Assembly (NCBI GenBank): GCA_949316235.1
Contig: OX438749.1
Coordinates: 22,336,414-22,400,413, forward strand
Reading direction: 5' to 3'
Length of the DNA stretch: 64,000 bases
Origin: Oegoconia quadripuncta
Lineage: Eukaryota; Arthropoda; Insecta; Lepidoptera; Autostichidae
Shown in pieces: positions 1-10,412 of the stretch; positions within the stretch are counted from its first letter, which is position 1; every line of letters starts with the position of its first letter. The notes under the pieces were generated by a model. That model ran no database searches. It was not told the origin of the DNA and was given only the letters and a program-made list of their open reading frames with translations. Position numbers and translations under genes: made by a program.

Positions 1-1
1 A

Positions 2-319
2 GAGTATATGGCTCTTTTTGAAGCCGTCAGAGAAGCTCTGTGGTTAAGGTCTCTGTCTAACAGCATTCATTTAAGTATTTCAAATCCTGTTCCTATTTAC
101 GAAGATAACAATGGATGCATAAGTATTGCCAGTAACCCAACAAGTCATAAACGCTCTAAACACATCGACATTAAATACCATTTCTCTAGGGAACAAATAG
201 AGAAAAATGTAATTAAAGCAATTTATATTCCCACAGGTAATCAGCTGGCCGATATTTTTACAAAACCATTGGCGGGACCGAGGTTCATTGAACTGAGAGG
301 AAAACTTGGACTTTTGTAG
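2..319 (+). CDS. Ty1/copia pol, RNase H C-terminal end (partial)
   Basis: The reading frame is open from the left edge (codons begin at base 2) and ends with TAG at 317-319. It encodes the last part of a copia-type polyprotein. The signature is visible: EALWLR early, then YEDNNGC, the HIDIKYHF block, and the closing QLADIFTKPL. In this family the segment is the RNase H domain at the end of pol, which degrades the RNA strand of the RNA:DNA hybrid during reverse transcription. There is no stop or frameshift in the visible part, so this copy may be fairly young. The start lies outside the window. Confidence 0.93.
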   Translation, partial: EYMALFEAVREALWLRSLSNSIHLSISNPVPIYEDNNGCISIASNPTSHKRSKHIDIKYHFSREQIEKNVIKAIYIPTGNQLADIFTKPLAGPRFIELRGKLGLL

Positions 320-584
320 ATATTCGGCTCAGTAATATTGTGCAATTTGTGTTGACTGTTTACAATTAATAATTATAATTGAATTTCATTGGATTACTAT
401 TGAGGAATGGCCTGATTAGGTTTTTCTGGGTTTTCCCTAATCCTGCGCAACGAATGTTGGGTCATTTAGTGTCTGTATCCCCAGAAATAAGGAGAGCGTG
501 CTAATTTTATTGTGTAAACTTAATTATAACAAATTAAGTAGTATAAAAAAAAAATATTTCATAGATTTATTTTTGAGGGGGGCG
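320..584 (+). mobile_element. copia element 3' untranslated region with polypurine tract
   Basis: This is the segment between the pol stop codon and the LTR. It ends in a purine run, GAGGGGGGCG at 575-584, which sits directly against the LTR start. That is where the plus-strand primer is expected in an LTR retrotransposon. Confidence 0.75.
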
Positions 585-848
585 TGTTGGAATATAACAA
601 AATATAAATCTATGTACAGTTTCATAATAATTTAGAACAAGGGTCTCTTGTTCTCATTCATGGAATCAATGCACAGCGGAAGGATCTACTTTTGTTAGGT
701 CAGCCCCCTTACTTCGTTACATGCGCTTTACGTGTGCGGTTCAGTACTGTAGTGCACCTCTCCTTATAAATATATATTCAAATATATTTTAATTATCGTC
801 GAACTTTAATAACTCTGTTTTTATTCAAAAGCCCCTCCATAACCTACA
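585..848 (+). repeat. 3' LTR of the copia element
   Basis: About 264 bp running from TGTTGGAATATA to CCTACA, so it has the TG...CA ends of an LTR. It lies just after a polypurine tract. An AT-rich TATA-like stretch (TTATAAATATATA, about 764-776) is present. The flank starting at 849 is the 3' tail of LINE-D, so the element landed inside that older repeat. The 5' LTR is outside the window. Confidence 0.75.
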
Positions 849-934
849 ATCGCGTGCTACATTTCGACCACATCTTCACTTTTACATCAGGTGATATTGT
901 GGTTAAACGGGATTCCAGTCAATCATAAAAAAAA
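849..934 (+). mobile_element. LINE-D 3' tail
   Basis: Matches the 3' ends of the copies near 7550 and 20160: TCGCGTGCT, then CGACCACATC, CATCAGGTGATATTG and a terminal A-run. Its 5' side is cut by the copia LTR. Confidence 0.75.
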
Positions 935-964
935 CAAAGCTTGAAAGTTGTGTCTATTTAAAAC

Positions 965-1156
965 CAGGGGACCGATCGCGCTAAGTTAAACCATAACCAA
1001 AAACGTTGCGTTAAGCACAATTCGTATCGCCAACGATATAATCGTCCACAAAAAATAGCGCGATACCATTTTTACTTCTAAACTAAAGCTAAACCCAAAC
1101 CATAAACGTTCCGTTCGAACGGTAAAGCCGTTGTAAAATAGCGCGATTGGTCCCCA
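965..1156. mobile_element. short terminal-inverted-repeat element
   Basis: The left end GGGGACCGATCGCGCTA and the reverse complement of the right end GGGGACCAATCGCGCTA match at 16 of 17 positions. There is no coding capacity. An internal TAGCGCGATACC near 1056-1069 repeats the end motif, which suggests an internally rearranged element. No target duplication was resolved, so the superfamily is open. Confidence 0.65.
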
Positions 1157-2353
1157 GATCGCCGCCATGGAACATCGGACGGATTTCTGAATTTAGGTCG
1201 TGAAGCATGACTTCGCGCTTCTTACTCCAATTTTCGCAATGCCATAAAATATGATATGTCGATTGCTCTACATTTTCACATCAGGTATTTCGGACAATGT
1301 CCTCGATAATGAAATCAGTATTCTCAGATATTAGATATCTGGTTGTTTCCTCGCCCAACGCTTAAGTGCAGATACTTAAGCAATACAACGAGGAAACGTC
1401 GCCAGCGTTTTGGGTACCTTGCCTCGCGGCCTCAATTTTTAACATTTGTTCTAGTTTATATTTAAATTCCTTCTCAGATATTACAATAAAATATGAATTA
1501 ATTTCTTAAATAATGAGAAAATTATCAAAACTCTAGGAAAAGCATACTCTCGAGCGTCATAATGACCACCGCCTATTTATAACGAATACGACACCTTATT
1601 ACCTTCCAGTACGCCACACTTTCAAGGTAGCACGGATAGGTAGCACGAATTGCCTTTATACCACCTCTTCAACAATTTTCCGCTCTCAAAGTAATTTAAT
1701 TTGTTAGAATTACAACGCTTGAGTTTCACACTCAACTTTTGCTACCAGCCTTCAAAGGAGTCGGAGCTCCACTGAACACATCAACGACTGTGAGTGATTC
1801 TGTTTACCTACTATCACCGACGCGTGGAAGAATCCGGTGAGTTGTTAGATAATCAGAAGTTGATCATGGGATTTGAACAAGGAGGCATGATATACTAGGT
1901 CCGGCTGAATTCTACAGACTGCACGCGAGGGCCAAGTTGTATGGCATGAGGGGCGTGCATATGTTTACATTTCACTAGTAAGCATCTTGGGTTCCATGAT
2001 CATAATCGAATGTGAATACGTTGTCTATTCGCCTATAGTAGCTTGCAATAATGTCGCCATTGTCCGAGCCACCCTTTACCACGCGACTGGCACCGTCTCG
2101 GTCACTAGCAACACCCACCCGCCCATCTATGACATATAGCTTATAGAATGTAAAACAAGAATTAATTGCATTTAAAATGAAAGGAACATTCATACATTTT
2201 GTTGGTACTGAACGTCTTGAGCTTGTATCACAAAAGTTTAGTGGAAAATGAACGGAGCTCAATCTCATGAGGAAGTATAATTGCAAAATTCGGCAGGTGG
2301 TTTGAAGCAGTAGAGAAACTGCGTTTTCACCTAAGGCCCACCAATATATCCCT
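1157..2353. other. no gene or repeat recognised
   Basis: About 1.2 kb of AT-rich sequence. Short ORFs are present but show no recognisable motif, splice pattern or codon preference. No repeat from elsewhere in the window was matched here. Confidence 0.5.
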
Positions 2354-2362
2354 CATAGTTAT

Positions 2363-2785
2363 AGGTGTACTACGCAATAGCGAAAGACGATAGCTCGAAT
2401 GACAACAGCGCGAAGACGATATTGCGAAAACACCATTGCTCGAAAGTTTAATTGCGCCATGATTAGATTAGACTTAATTTCGCGACACACACAAGCGCGA
2501 ATGTGCATTTGCGCGATTATGAATCTTCTCCTACGACTATGAATGAGTAATCATATTGAGCTATAGCGAGCGAGCGAGCGAAGCGAGCGAACAATAAGGG
2601 TCGGGGCACCCCAACACTGTTGGTTAGGTTCAGAAGTTAGGTTGACATAGTTGTATTAAAACAAAACATGTACCCATTGTATTGTCTATCGCGCAATTAA
2701 ACTTTCGAACAATGGTACTTTCGCAATATCGTCTTCGCGCTGTTGTCATTACAGCTATCGTCTTTCGCTATTGCGTAGTACACCC
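2363..2785. mobile_element. MITE with long TIRs and 9-bp target duplication
   Basis: Terminal inverted repeats of roughly 95-100 bp (about 2364-2458 and 2685-2784) start with GGTGTACTACGCAATAGCG. The element is flanked by direct repeats CATAGTTAT at 2354-2362 and 2786-2794. The centre holds GCGAGCGAAGCGAGCGAAC (about 2574-2592) and GTTGGTTAGGTTC. Long TIRs plus a 9-bp duplication fit Mutator-like non-autonomous elements; this class is an inference. It encodes nothing. Confidence 0.82.
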
Positions 2786-2814
2786 CATAGTTATAGCTCG
2801 ATATCTGCATTGGC

Positions 2815-3058
2815 ATTTTTTTTTCATGCACAACGGGTTAACCCTTGACCTCAATCACACCTGATGTTAAGTGAAGATGAGGCCGACGGTGGTAGCGTAC
2901 TGACGCGGAAACCCCATCTTATTTGGTGGAATGACTATCTTATCTCTGACAAGCGGAACACAACAATGCTATTAACTTTGCTGTTTGGCGGCAGATTTAG
3001 ATAAGATGTTGGTAGCTAGCCAGGCGGACATTTAATATGCCCTATCACCGACCAATAT
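2815..3058 (-). mobile_element. SINE-1 copy, 5' truncated
   Basis: On the plus strand it begins with a T-run and the reversed SINE-1 tail (GCACAACGGGTT, CACACCTGATGTTAAGTG). It continues through the body (CAATGCTATTAAC, GGTAGCTAGCCAGGCGGAC). The tRNA-like head is missing. Confidence 0.85.
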
Positions 3059-3650
3059 GCATAACACCTATCGGAGGTTAAAAAATTAGGACCGTATTTT
3101 TTAGAAAGTAAATTAATAAACGTGTCTGTCATGGACCAACTAGACCTAAACAAACATTGTAGATTGATCGTCACAATATTGACCAATTCATCAAACGTCA
3201 GTACAAAAAACACCAAATCAATTTAAGCTGAAACCCTTGCGTGTGACATATCACATTGACCAAGCCCTCTTTCTAATTCCCATACTTTGAAGGGTGTTTA
3301 TAAACTTACGCTACTGACCGTACCATTCCAATTTCATCGACAATAAACTTTGTAATCCATTACGTGTCAATCAAGTTATTTATAGCAAGTACATGAGGTG
3401 CAGTGCAAGATTCGGTAGGGCCTGTTCAAATACACAATTAGTGGATAATCTGGAAATAATATCATATATGTAAGTTACGTAGTGTATGTGTAGCGTTCGA
3501 TCCTGCCGAGCGCTTTATTAGACCACTATTATATTGTCTACAATATTTCTATATGTGAGAGCCTGTTATTAGCCGTCAGGTATAATTTTCCATTGTTATT
3601 TGTGATTTAACATGCCTGTCGGTTTTCCTTAACATAAATAAATATGATAA
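3059..3650. other. no gene or repeat recognised
   Basis: About 0.6 kb of AT-rich sequence between two SINE copies. I see no supported coding region. Confidence 0.5.
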
Positions 3651-3652
3651 AT

Positions 3653-3937
3653 ACAATAAATAATAATAAATAATAAATAAATATCCTTGGACATGCACAC
3701 AATGCCATCTAGTTCCACTTTAAGCAACTATATAGGCTTGTGTTGTGGTTACCAGATGGTTGATATACTACATAAATACATTTTTTTTGTAAATAAATAC
3801 TTATTATAAATGAAAACATCCATAACTCGGGTACACATGTCCGTATTCATCATACAAACATTTGCGCTTAGCGGGATTCAAATCTGCGACCTTTTGGAAT
3901 AGTGGTCAGAGTTTCTAACCACTACACCAAAGGGGAT
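3653..3937 (-). mobile_element. SINE-2 copy, near full length
   Basis: On the minus strand it has the tRNA-like head TTTGGTGTAGTGGTTAG followed by a degenerate B box. The body follows (ACTCGGGTACACATGTCCG reversed, ACCAGATGGTTGATATAC), then a tail of ATTT-type repeats. Base changes in the B-box region indicate an older copy. Confidence 0.85.
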
Positions 3938-4695
3938 ACCGCACCCTGTAGCTACGGTAGCTGTCCCTACTTATAATTTGTACTTATCTGTGGTCGCAAA
4001 TACGTCGGTTTGAAGACTTGTCGAGTTGACATAATGGCCGTTAGCCTGTTACATCTATAACTTTATCAAATATATTCGTCTTTGGATTTCTTCGTAATCA
4101 TTATAATTGCTAACAACGTCTTGCGCCACGTGGAATTTTTTTTCGGAGTAAAAAGCCTCGATATCTTTTTTTCTATTTGAATACCTACTTCTACATCCCA
4201 AACTAAACCCTGGATAAAGGAATGTTTTTTCTGAATGTCTCTAGTAATCTCATCATCATCAAACTAGACAAGTTTGAAAGTAGACCTCCTCCAAAGCACG
4301 CCAAGAGGTCTAATTTTTGACTGTACACCCATCCAGTCGCTTCCAACCGCCCGACGCAGAATGTCCCCTCCAGAACCCGCTTGCTCAACTGTAACTGACA
4401 AGGCAGATATTATAATGTCTAATGTCACTTTCGCATTTAACGTTCAGAGCTATGACGACTTTTACAATAAACTTCTTGCTATAATCTAAAACTTGATGTG
4501 TCAAGCTCTTTTGCCACGGTTGCCTGGAAAAGATCGTTACAAGCAATAATACCGCCTTTGTACACCTGCTTAACTTATTTCTCTGTGTAAATTTTTAAGT
4601 TGTGTATAATAAAGAATTTTTCTTCTTTTTGAGCTTTGATAAATATAAGAATATTATTTTTAAATTATTAAACGCATATTGTACGCGAAGGGCTA
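3938..4695. other. no supported gene; short overlapping ORFs only
   Basis: Overlapping ORFs on both strands (about 4200-4490) show no recognisable motif. AT-rich flanks. Confidence 0.4.
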
Positions 4696-4970
4696 TTACA
4701 AAATACCGATTACTTGAGCGATAACAATACATGGAACTAGCCGCTCGATTATCAAGTTATTTCTTTGATGACATGGCATACTGTAGCGTACAGGTGTCAG
4801 AACACACAGGGCAGCATAGAAGATGTCCCATAGTTTGCGGTTGTCGTCCGTGTAGCCCCACTTAGAATGTTCTCTCAGCATCAACCGACCCCGGCACGCA
4901 GTCAATTGAGTGACTTCCATACGGGACACATTCTGGTCCTCAAGAATTTGATCTTTTTGCAATCGACTCG
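4696..4970 (-). CDS. candidate terminal exon, unrecognised protein
   Basis: On the minus strand a pyrimidine-rich stretch ends in CTTCTTCTTAG at 4971, a plausible splice acceptor. An open frame follows, running about 90 codons to a stop at 4696. The translation is rich in charged and aromatic residues (HSKWGYTDDNRKLWDIF, VLTPVRYSM). Codon use is mixed and less AT-biased than the surroundings. There is no domain I recognise, no upstream exon identified, and no poly-A signal checked. It could be an exon of a host gene, an exon of a transposon gene, or a chance ORF. Confidence is accordingly low. Confidence 0.3.
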
Positions 4971-5029
4971 CTAAGAAGAAGATTTCTTTGATATGTATGA
5001 ATACAACAAATTAACATATGAGAACAAGA

Positions 5030-5125
5030 ACCATTGATTTTTAAAGATCACATCTAAATAACATTAGCAAAAAAGGTTATTATAAAATTAGTGGCTACCT
5101 GAATGACAAACACGCTTGGTATACT
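5030..5125 (+). pseudogene. LINE-A ORF2 C-terminal scrap
   Basis: Translates to KKGYYKISGYLNDKHAW. This matches the end of the LINE-A ORF2 seen intact at 36.2 kb (KKAYYKISDYLDDKQSW). The few codons before it carry a stop. It is a decayed fragment. Confidence 0.6.
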
Positions 5126-5189
5126 TCGACCAGCTCCCCAAATTATATAATTGTATTAGTTATATACTTTATTTAAAAAAAAAAGGACA

Positions 5190-5374
5190 ACAATAATCCT
5201 GTGGTTTTCTTGGGCCGCTTCTTTTCCCAAGATGATTTCCCTTTCCGAAGCGGTAGTAGCTTGGACATACCGACTGATAGATAAATGCAATATACCTTTT
5301 TTATTTCCAGTAGATTTAAATTGACATTCAACAAATGAGATCATGTATCTTACGTTGAAATAAAATGCTTGAAG
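5190..5374 (-). repeat. left arm of an inverted repeat pair
   Basis: About 180 bp that is the reverse complement, with divergence, of 6218-6402. Shared blocks include TTTCCGAAGCGGTAGTA and TTGACATTCAACAAATGA, each read against its complement. Same family in opposite orientation, about 0.85 kb apart. Each arm could be a separate insertion, or they could be the ends of one foldback element. Confidence 0.6.
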
Positions 5375-6217
5375 TTGTAACGAGGTGTACAACCTCTGCT
5401 AAATTCTGTCTTCTTTTCGGTAATCTCTTTTGTGTTTTCTTTTTTGGAACATTATTCAAAATTCTGAATTCTAAATTATTTTCAAAAACTAGGCAGTCTT
5501 GACGCAGCTTGCGAACTAAACTATTATTTCCATTCTTTCTTTATTTCTTTAAATTATTATAACAGTATTGAGTTTTACTAGTGCCTATACCTTCTTCCTG
5601 TCCTTCACCTTCTTCACCGTTCATCAGTGGCTGCAGTGCTGGTAGGGGCCTGAAACCTACGACCCTGAACCCCATCCTCTCTCTACGGCGCCCATTACCT
5701 ACATCTACCCACGGCAGCTGAGCGTTCGCAGTACCGCGACAATATTTGACTTTATACGCAAAAAGCACTTACATAGCTCTTAAAAGTTAGTGGAGAACTT
5801 TGCTAAAAAGAGTAATGAAACTAAATTAGAGCGATTTTAAGTTATCCATAGTAACAATGAAAAGCAATATATTCTTTTAAATTTCACACTTCGAAAATGT
5901 CTTCTACTGACTTTTTAAGACCTATTCATTCTGCTTATATGCATAAAGTTTCATTACCATCAGTCTATTCATTTCGAATAATTTAGACTTGAAAGTTTGT
6001 ATGGAATGCTGTGTGGGATAAACTCTCTTATAAGTTATGTCATTTATTTGCTTCTTAGAATAAAAGTCAAACAAATATACCCACTAATAATATTGATCCT
6101 TATCTGCACTATGATCTCGGAACGCACCCACGCGTACTCCGCCTCGGCGGCCATCTTTACATGCAATAAAAAACCAATAGAATGCAGACGCTGGTCCTAG
6201 TTTTAAATAAATTTTTA
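5375..6217. other. spacer between inverted arms, no gene seen
   Basis: AT-rich. Short ORFs without motifs. Confidence 0.4.
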
Positions 6218-6402
6218 AAACTAGCTTTTATTTCAACGTAAGATACATGACATCATTTGTTGAATGTCAATTTAAATCTATTGGAAATACAAATAGAGCT
6301 CAAGCGTTTCTCTGTTAGGCAGTATGTCCAAGTTACTACCGCTTCGGAAAGGGAAATCATCTGTGGGAAAAGAATCCCGCGAAAGAAGCCTACAGATACC
6401 TA
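6218..6402 (+). repeat. right arm of an inverted repeat pair
   Basis: Contains TTATTTCAACGTAAGATACA, TACTACCGCTTCGGAAAG and GGGAAAAGAATCCCGCG. It is the inverted counterpart of 5190-5374. Confidence 0.6.
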
Positions 6403-7209
6403 TTTATTTTTATATGTTATACATTTAAATTAAGCTTAACCATAATAGAACGATTAATAAACACTAGATTCATAATAATTGGTGTATAATAAATTTTCAC
6501 AAGAAAATATATCCACCCATGTCTCGATAATACAATTTCTTTCTTTCTTTCTTTATATGACGAAAATGACATTTCTTTAATCAATAAAGAAACAAGTTGC
6601 CTTCTTGCAAATAAATCATTTCATTGACTGACCAAAAACGCTCAAGCCTAATCACACAAAGTGTGCGACGATTACCTCAGCAGCATTTAACTCCCGTGTG
6701 AACAAGCCTCTATTAATGTTTCAAAGTGCACGTTAAATATCCAATACCTGTTGGCTGGCATGATGTTTGCCGCCTGATTTGATCTGGACCGGTGCCAGCC
6801 AATAGATTATAATAGCTCTGCTGGCTCCGCCCACACGCCTCGAAGTGTGATTATTGAGGATGAAAACGTGTTTTAAATTCGTACCGTGCGGGATGGTGCC
6901 CAGAAGACAGACAATCATAACACTAATTTCCTGCCAGCTCTTCCGTCAGCAGATCTTAATAAAATAAAAACAATGGCGGAAAAATAGAAACCGTTGCGCT
7001 AATCGACCCAACGACCTTGGCGTAAGCTTCGAATTTCGACTCCAATTATCCAGCCGCTAGTGTGAGTGGCCGCCAGCGTCGCCACGTTGGCGCCCTCCCA
7101 TTTAGCCTCCACCTTAATCTTATTCCACCGTCGCCCTTCGATCTTCGGACCACTAGGCGTGGTGAGCGATTCCACACGTATATAGTTAATATACCGGCCT
7201 GGTCCAAGA
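6403..7209. other. no supported gene
   Basis: Contains a short TTTC microsatellite near 6535-6555. Nothing else is recognised. Confidence 0.4.
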
Positions 7210-7363
7210 CCTGTCGGCGCGTCTCATCGAGGGTACAGGTGACCGCAGAGCGGGCGGCTTCCTAGCTCAGAGAATAAGTCTCGCTATTCAACGCGGGAAT
7301 GCCGCTTGCCTGTTGGGCACAATGCCGCCTCGAGGAGATGCGCTAGATGCATTTTTTTACCTG
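7210..7363 (+). pseudogene. retroelement ORF C-terminal remnant, copy 1
   Basis: A frame through this segment reads GDRRAGGFLAQRISLAIQRG followed by a closing stop. A diverged copy of the same protein block lies at 7740-7862 (GDQKVGSYLGQRITLI). I recognise the block as one that recurs in invertebrate retroelement remnants but cannot assign a clade. Confidence 0.5.
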
Positions 7364-7404
7364 TAAATGTTTTTGTTTTCAAATGTTTGACATGTTCTAA
7401 ATAA

Positions 7405-7637
7405 ATATACCAAACATTCGCACTAAGAAGTTCGATACTTCTTTCATCATTCGAACAGCCAAGGCATGGAACTCCCTTAAGGCATCAGTCTTTCCTGAAT
7501 CCTACGACCTTGGGATCTTCAAGAGCAGAGTGAATATACATTTACTGGGATCGCGTGCTTCATCTTCGACCACATCCTCGTTTTCCATCAGGTGAGATTG
7601 TGGTCAAAGGCGAATCCAGTCAATCATAAAAAAAACC
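7405..7637 (+). pseudogene. LINE-D ORF2 C-terminus and 3' tail
   Basis: The frame reads IRTAKAWNS, ASVFPESYDLGIFKSR, SRASSSTTSS and ends SIR-stop, where the stop TGA lies inside CATCAGGTGA. A short 3' tail with an A-run follows. This is the C-terminal end of a LINE reverse-transcriptase protein, 5' truncated. It is the best-preserved LINE-D piece in the window. Confidence 0.75.
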
Positions 7638-7739
7638 TCCAGAAATGCAGGAACCGCGGCTGCCGACGCGGAAAACCTCAAGAGGCCAAAAATGCGCAGC
7701 TAATAATTTTAGCCCTTTTGGGTATAAACCATAGGACTA

Positions 7740-7862
7740 TGGGGACCGAAGATCTCAAAGTACTGGAGTCGCGTCTGGTAGAAGAATCTGGTGATCAGAA
7801 GGTTGGCAGCTACCTGGGCCAGCGCATAACTCTGATCAAACAACATGGCAACCATGCCTCAA
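7740..7862 (+). pseudogene. retroelement ORF remnant, copy 2
   Basis: Frame reads LESRLVEESGDQKVGSYLGQ and then QRITLIKQHGN, homologous to the block at 7210-7363 but more decayed. Confidence 0.4.
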
Positions 7863-8154
7863 AGCAGATAAATATGGTGTTCTATCTATTAGACGCTACC
7901 CTGAACTGATCCCTAATGTTATGAGCGCACGACATAAGGACCAGCTCCAGCATAAACCAGCCAAAACAACTCTGTTTGTAAATAGTGTGTTTGCAATGGC
8001 CCCAAAAATTATCACGTACAACCACCCTGTATATAATATACTTAATTAATATATAATAAACTTTCTCCAGATTTAAAGAAATACACCGAGTTTTCTGAAT
8101 TTAGGAGAACTATCTTATAGAAAAGACATTTTACTAGAGTAAAATAATAATTAA

Positions 8155-8672
8155 TAGATTAAGGATTTTTTTGATACAGATGACAGTTGACAATCGTGTC
8201 GATTCGGATGTACACCAACTAAACTAAAACCAGTTTTGGAGTGGTGCCGTCGCATCATACTGTTCCAGGGAGAAAGAGACAGTACTACTTTAAAACTAGG
8301 TTTAGTTTAGTTGGTGTACATCCGAATCGACACCATTATACAATAATTGACATTTTCAATGGACATTTAGTTTCATCATAAGAAATTATTAATCTATTAA
8401 GGATTTTTTTGATACAGATGACAGTTGACATTATACAATAATTGACATTTTCAATGGACATTTAGTTTCATCATAACAAATTATTACTCTATTAAGGAAT
8501 TTTTTGATACAGATGACAGTTGACATTATACAATAATTGACATTTTCAATGGACATTTAGTTTCATCATAACAAATTATTACTCTATTAAGGAATTTTTT
8601 GATACAGATGACAGTTGACATTATACAATAATTGACATTTTCAATCGACATTTAGTTTCATCATAACAAATT
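8155..8672 (+). repeat. 95-bp tandem repeat, four units
   Basis: Units begin near 8155, 8391, 8486 and 8581; the spacing between the last three is exactly 95 bp. Each carries CAGATGACAGTTGACATTAT and TTTAGTTTCATCATAA. The first unit is enlarged by a 141-bp insertion at 8193-8333. The second LINE-F copy near 54.8 kb has only one unit, so the array expanded locally. Confidence 0.85.
8193..8333. mobile_element. 141-bp TIR MITE inserted in a tandem repeat unit
   Basis: Arms GTGTCGATTCGGATGTACAC (8196-8215) and its exact reverse complement (8314-8333) extend further as TIRs. Neighbouring array units show the empty site (TTGACATTATAC). The interrupted unit reads TTGACA, insert, CATTATAC. That implies a short duplication, possibly CA only. 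Superfamily not assigned. Confidence 0.8.
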
Positions 8673-9179
8673 ATTAAATTGTTGACATAATGTTGTTTAT
8701 TGTATGTAAAAGTAATGAATGAATGCAAATATAACGTTTAGGAATTTTATGACATTTTTATGGATTTTTATAGTACCTAATTACTTTGAACTTGTATGCC
8801 TACGGGCGGAACACAGCGGTAATCATTGTAATGTAACATCCATTGATTGATTGATTAATTAATAGATTGATATGATGTGATAGTATGTTCCAGAGCCCTT
8901 CCTTTTTTTCTTTTTTTATTATATGCCATGTTTTATAAAATAGCGTAATTGTAAAAATAATTAAATTATGTAGGTACGTATATGTATAAAAATATGTATA
9001 ATATCACTTTTTGAAAGCCTACATAGTTTTTTAACAACTACATCGCTTCTCAAAAAGTTATGGTTAGGGAGAAGAAGCGATAAGAAACTCTGTAACAGCA
9101 CATCTTTTAAATAAATCTCCATATTACAAAACAAAAGTAATTAACTTAATAAGCGCAGTTACCTCGACTTGAAATTCAG

Positions 9180-9470
9180 CTAACACCAAACCTTACCGCC
9201 TAAATAATCATCTATCCTGTATGATATCCCTTTAAACAGAGTATCTTCAACGTGACGTCTAAAATCAGGTACTTTATTGTACAAGCGTATGCTGTCTCCG
9301 ACAAAAGATGTCCTAACCTTGCTAAGTCTAAATTGTGGAATTTCAATTTTATTTCTAGTATTCAAATTATCATTATTAGAATGTGAATTTTTGCGTACAT
9401 ACTGATTGCAACAGTTAAAATTTATTTCTTTAAACAGATCTCTTAGAGTTTCGGATAACCTGTAACCCCA
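9180..9470 (-). pseudogene. LINE ORF2 C-terminal fragment
   Basis: The minus frame reads GYRLSETLRDLFKEINF then LNTRNKIEIPQFRLSKV and FVGDSIRLYNKVPDF before a stop. The NTRNK...RL.K pattern and IRLYNKVP are typical of the end of jockey-like LINE RT proteins. It is related to LINE-A but distinct. 5' truncated. Confidence 0.6.
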
Positions 9471-9659
9471 CCGAGTGAGTTGTCCCTAACAAAATAGACG
9501 TCTGGATGGTGATGTAATGTCTGTCTATCAGAGGGCCTGACCTTAGTAACGTATCCTATTGTTATGGTATGAATCTAAGCAAATAATAAGTCAAAAGGTT
9601 GTCCTTATCATAATAAAAATCAATTATCTGTACCTTTTAGTAGACTTAGTAAAGTTAGT

Positions 9660-9890
9660 AAGTCATTCAAAGGTCAATGTGTGCGCTTCTACAACAAGGT
9701 TATACGGAATCTTCCGCTTAATAAATTTAAACTTATTATAAAACAAAAACTATGTAAAAAGGGATATTACAATATTTCAGACTACATTAAATTTCATTGT
9801 AGAAATAAGCAGAACCTGTTGTGTCGTCTCTATTATGTTGTATCTGTATGTTTTTTTCTTGTGTGCAATAAATGATAAAATAAAGAAATA
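9660..9890 (+). pseudogene. LINE-A ORF2 C-terminal remnant
   Basis: RFYNKVIRNLPLNKFKLIIK and KKGYYNISDYIKF match the end of LINE-A ORF2 (36.2 kb copy). A frameshift separates upstream codons. It ends in AAATAAAG-type A-rich repeats. Confidence 0.65.
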
Positions 9891-9959
9891 AATAAATAAA
9901 TTAATGATTGTAATCCATAGGATTAAACGGCTCCTCTACACGATATATAAAAATTGTAA

Positions 9960-10130
9960 CCTTTCTAGATTGTAAATGACTGATTGAAAAGAGATAAACC
10001 CTCTGAGTTTCTCGCTAGCTCTTCTCAGTAGTGGTCGTGTTCAGAGCTATTGGTAGTTTAAAAAACAAGTGACGTTCCTAAGTGCATATTGTATTGCCTA
10101 CATGAATAAATGATTTTCATTTCATATCAT
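9960..10130 (+). mobile_element. LINE 3' UTR fragment
   Basis: Contains GAGTTTCTCGCTAGCTCTTC and ends with ATGAATAAATGATTTTCATT. This layout is typical of insect LINE 3' ends, with a polyadenylation signal followed by a short repeat. Confidence 0.5.
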
Positions 10131-10412
10131 GGGTCTATCCGACAGCCGATTTTTTTCTGTACTGTGACAGTGCTACGGCCACGCACGATTTGCCACTTTG
10201 TATCACACAAGTAATCAAGGTCGTCAATTTCCAGATCATTGAATTTGCCTGTAAGGTAGTGGGCGTGATTTAGAGATAGCTACGGACGTATTGAGGTCAG
10301 ATATGCAAATGCAGCGTTGAAACGTCTATTGTTACCGGTTTCCGAGAAACGTTGCTATGTCTTGGTGTTGGGTGGCAATTTTCAAGGACTGCAAGACTTA
10401 ATTGGACTAAAC

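Larger units (their letters stand above)
7865..8885 (+). mobile_element. LINE-F 3' end (RT C-terminus plus 3' UTR)
   Basis: The frame from about 7870 reads RRYPELIPNVMSARHKDQLQ and then KPAKTTLFVNSVFAMAPKI, the C-terminal part of a CR1-like LINE protein. The 3' UTR includes GCCTACGGGCGGAACACAGC and ends in ATTG-type short repeats, a CR1-style terminus. A second copy lies at about 54566-55397. In this copy the UTR contains an expanded 95-bp tandem array. Confidence 0.7.

Noticed and set aside
2595..2660. GGTTAGGTT as interstitial telomere repeat
   Set aside because: Only one or two TTAGG-like units occur and they are inside a MITE core; no TTAGG array.
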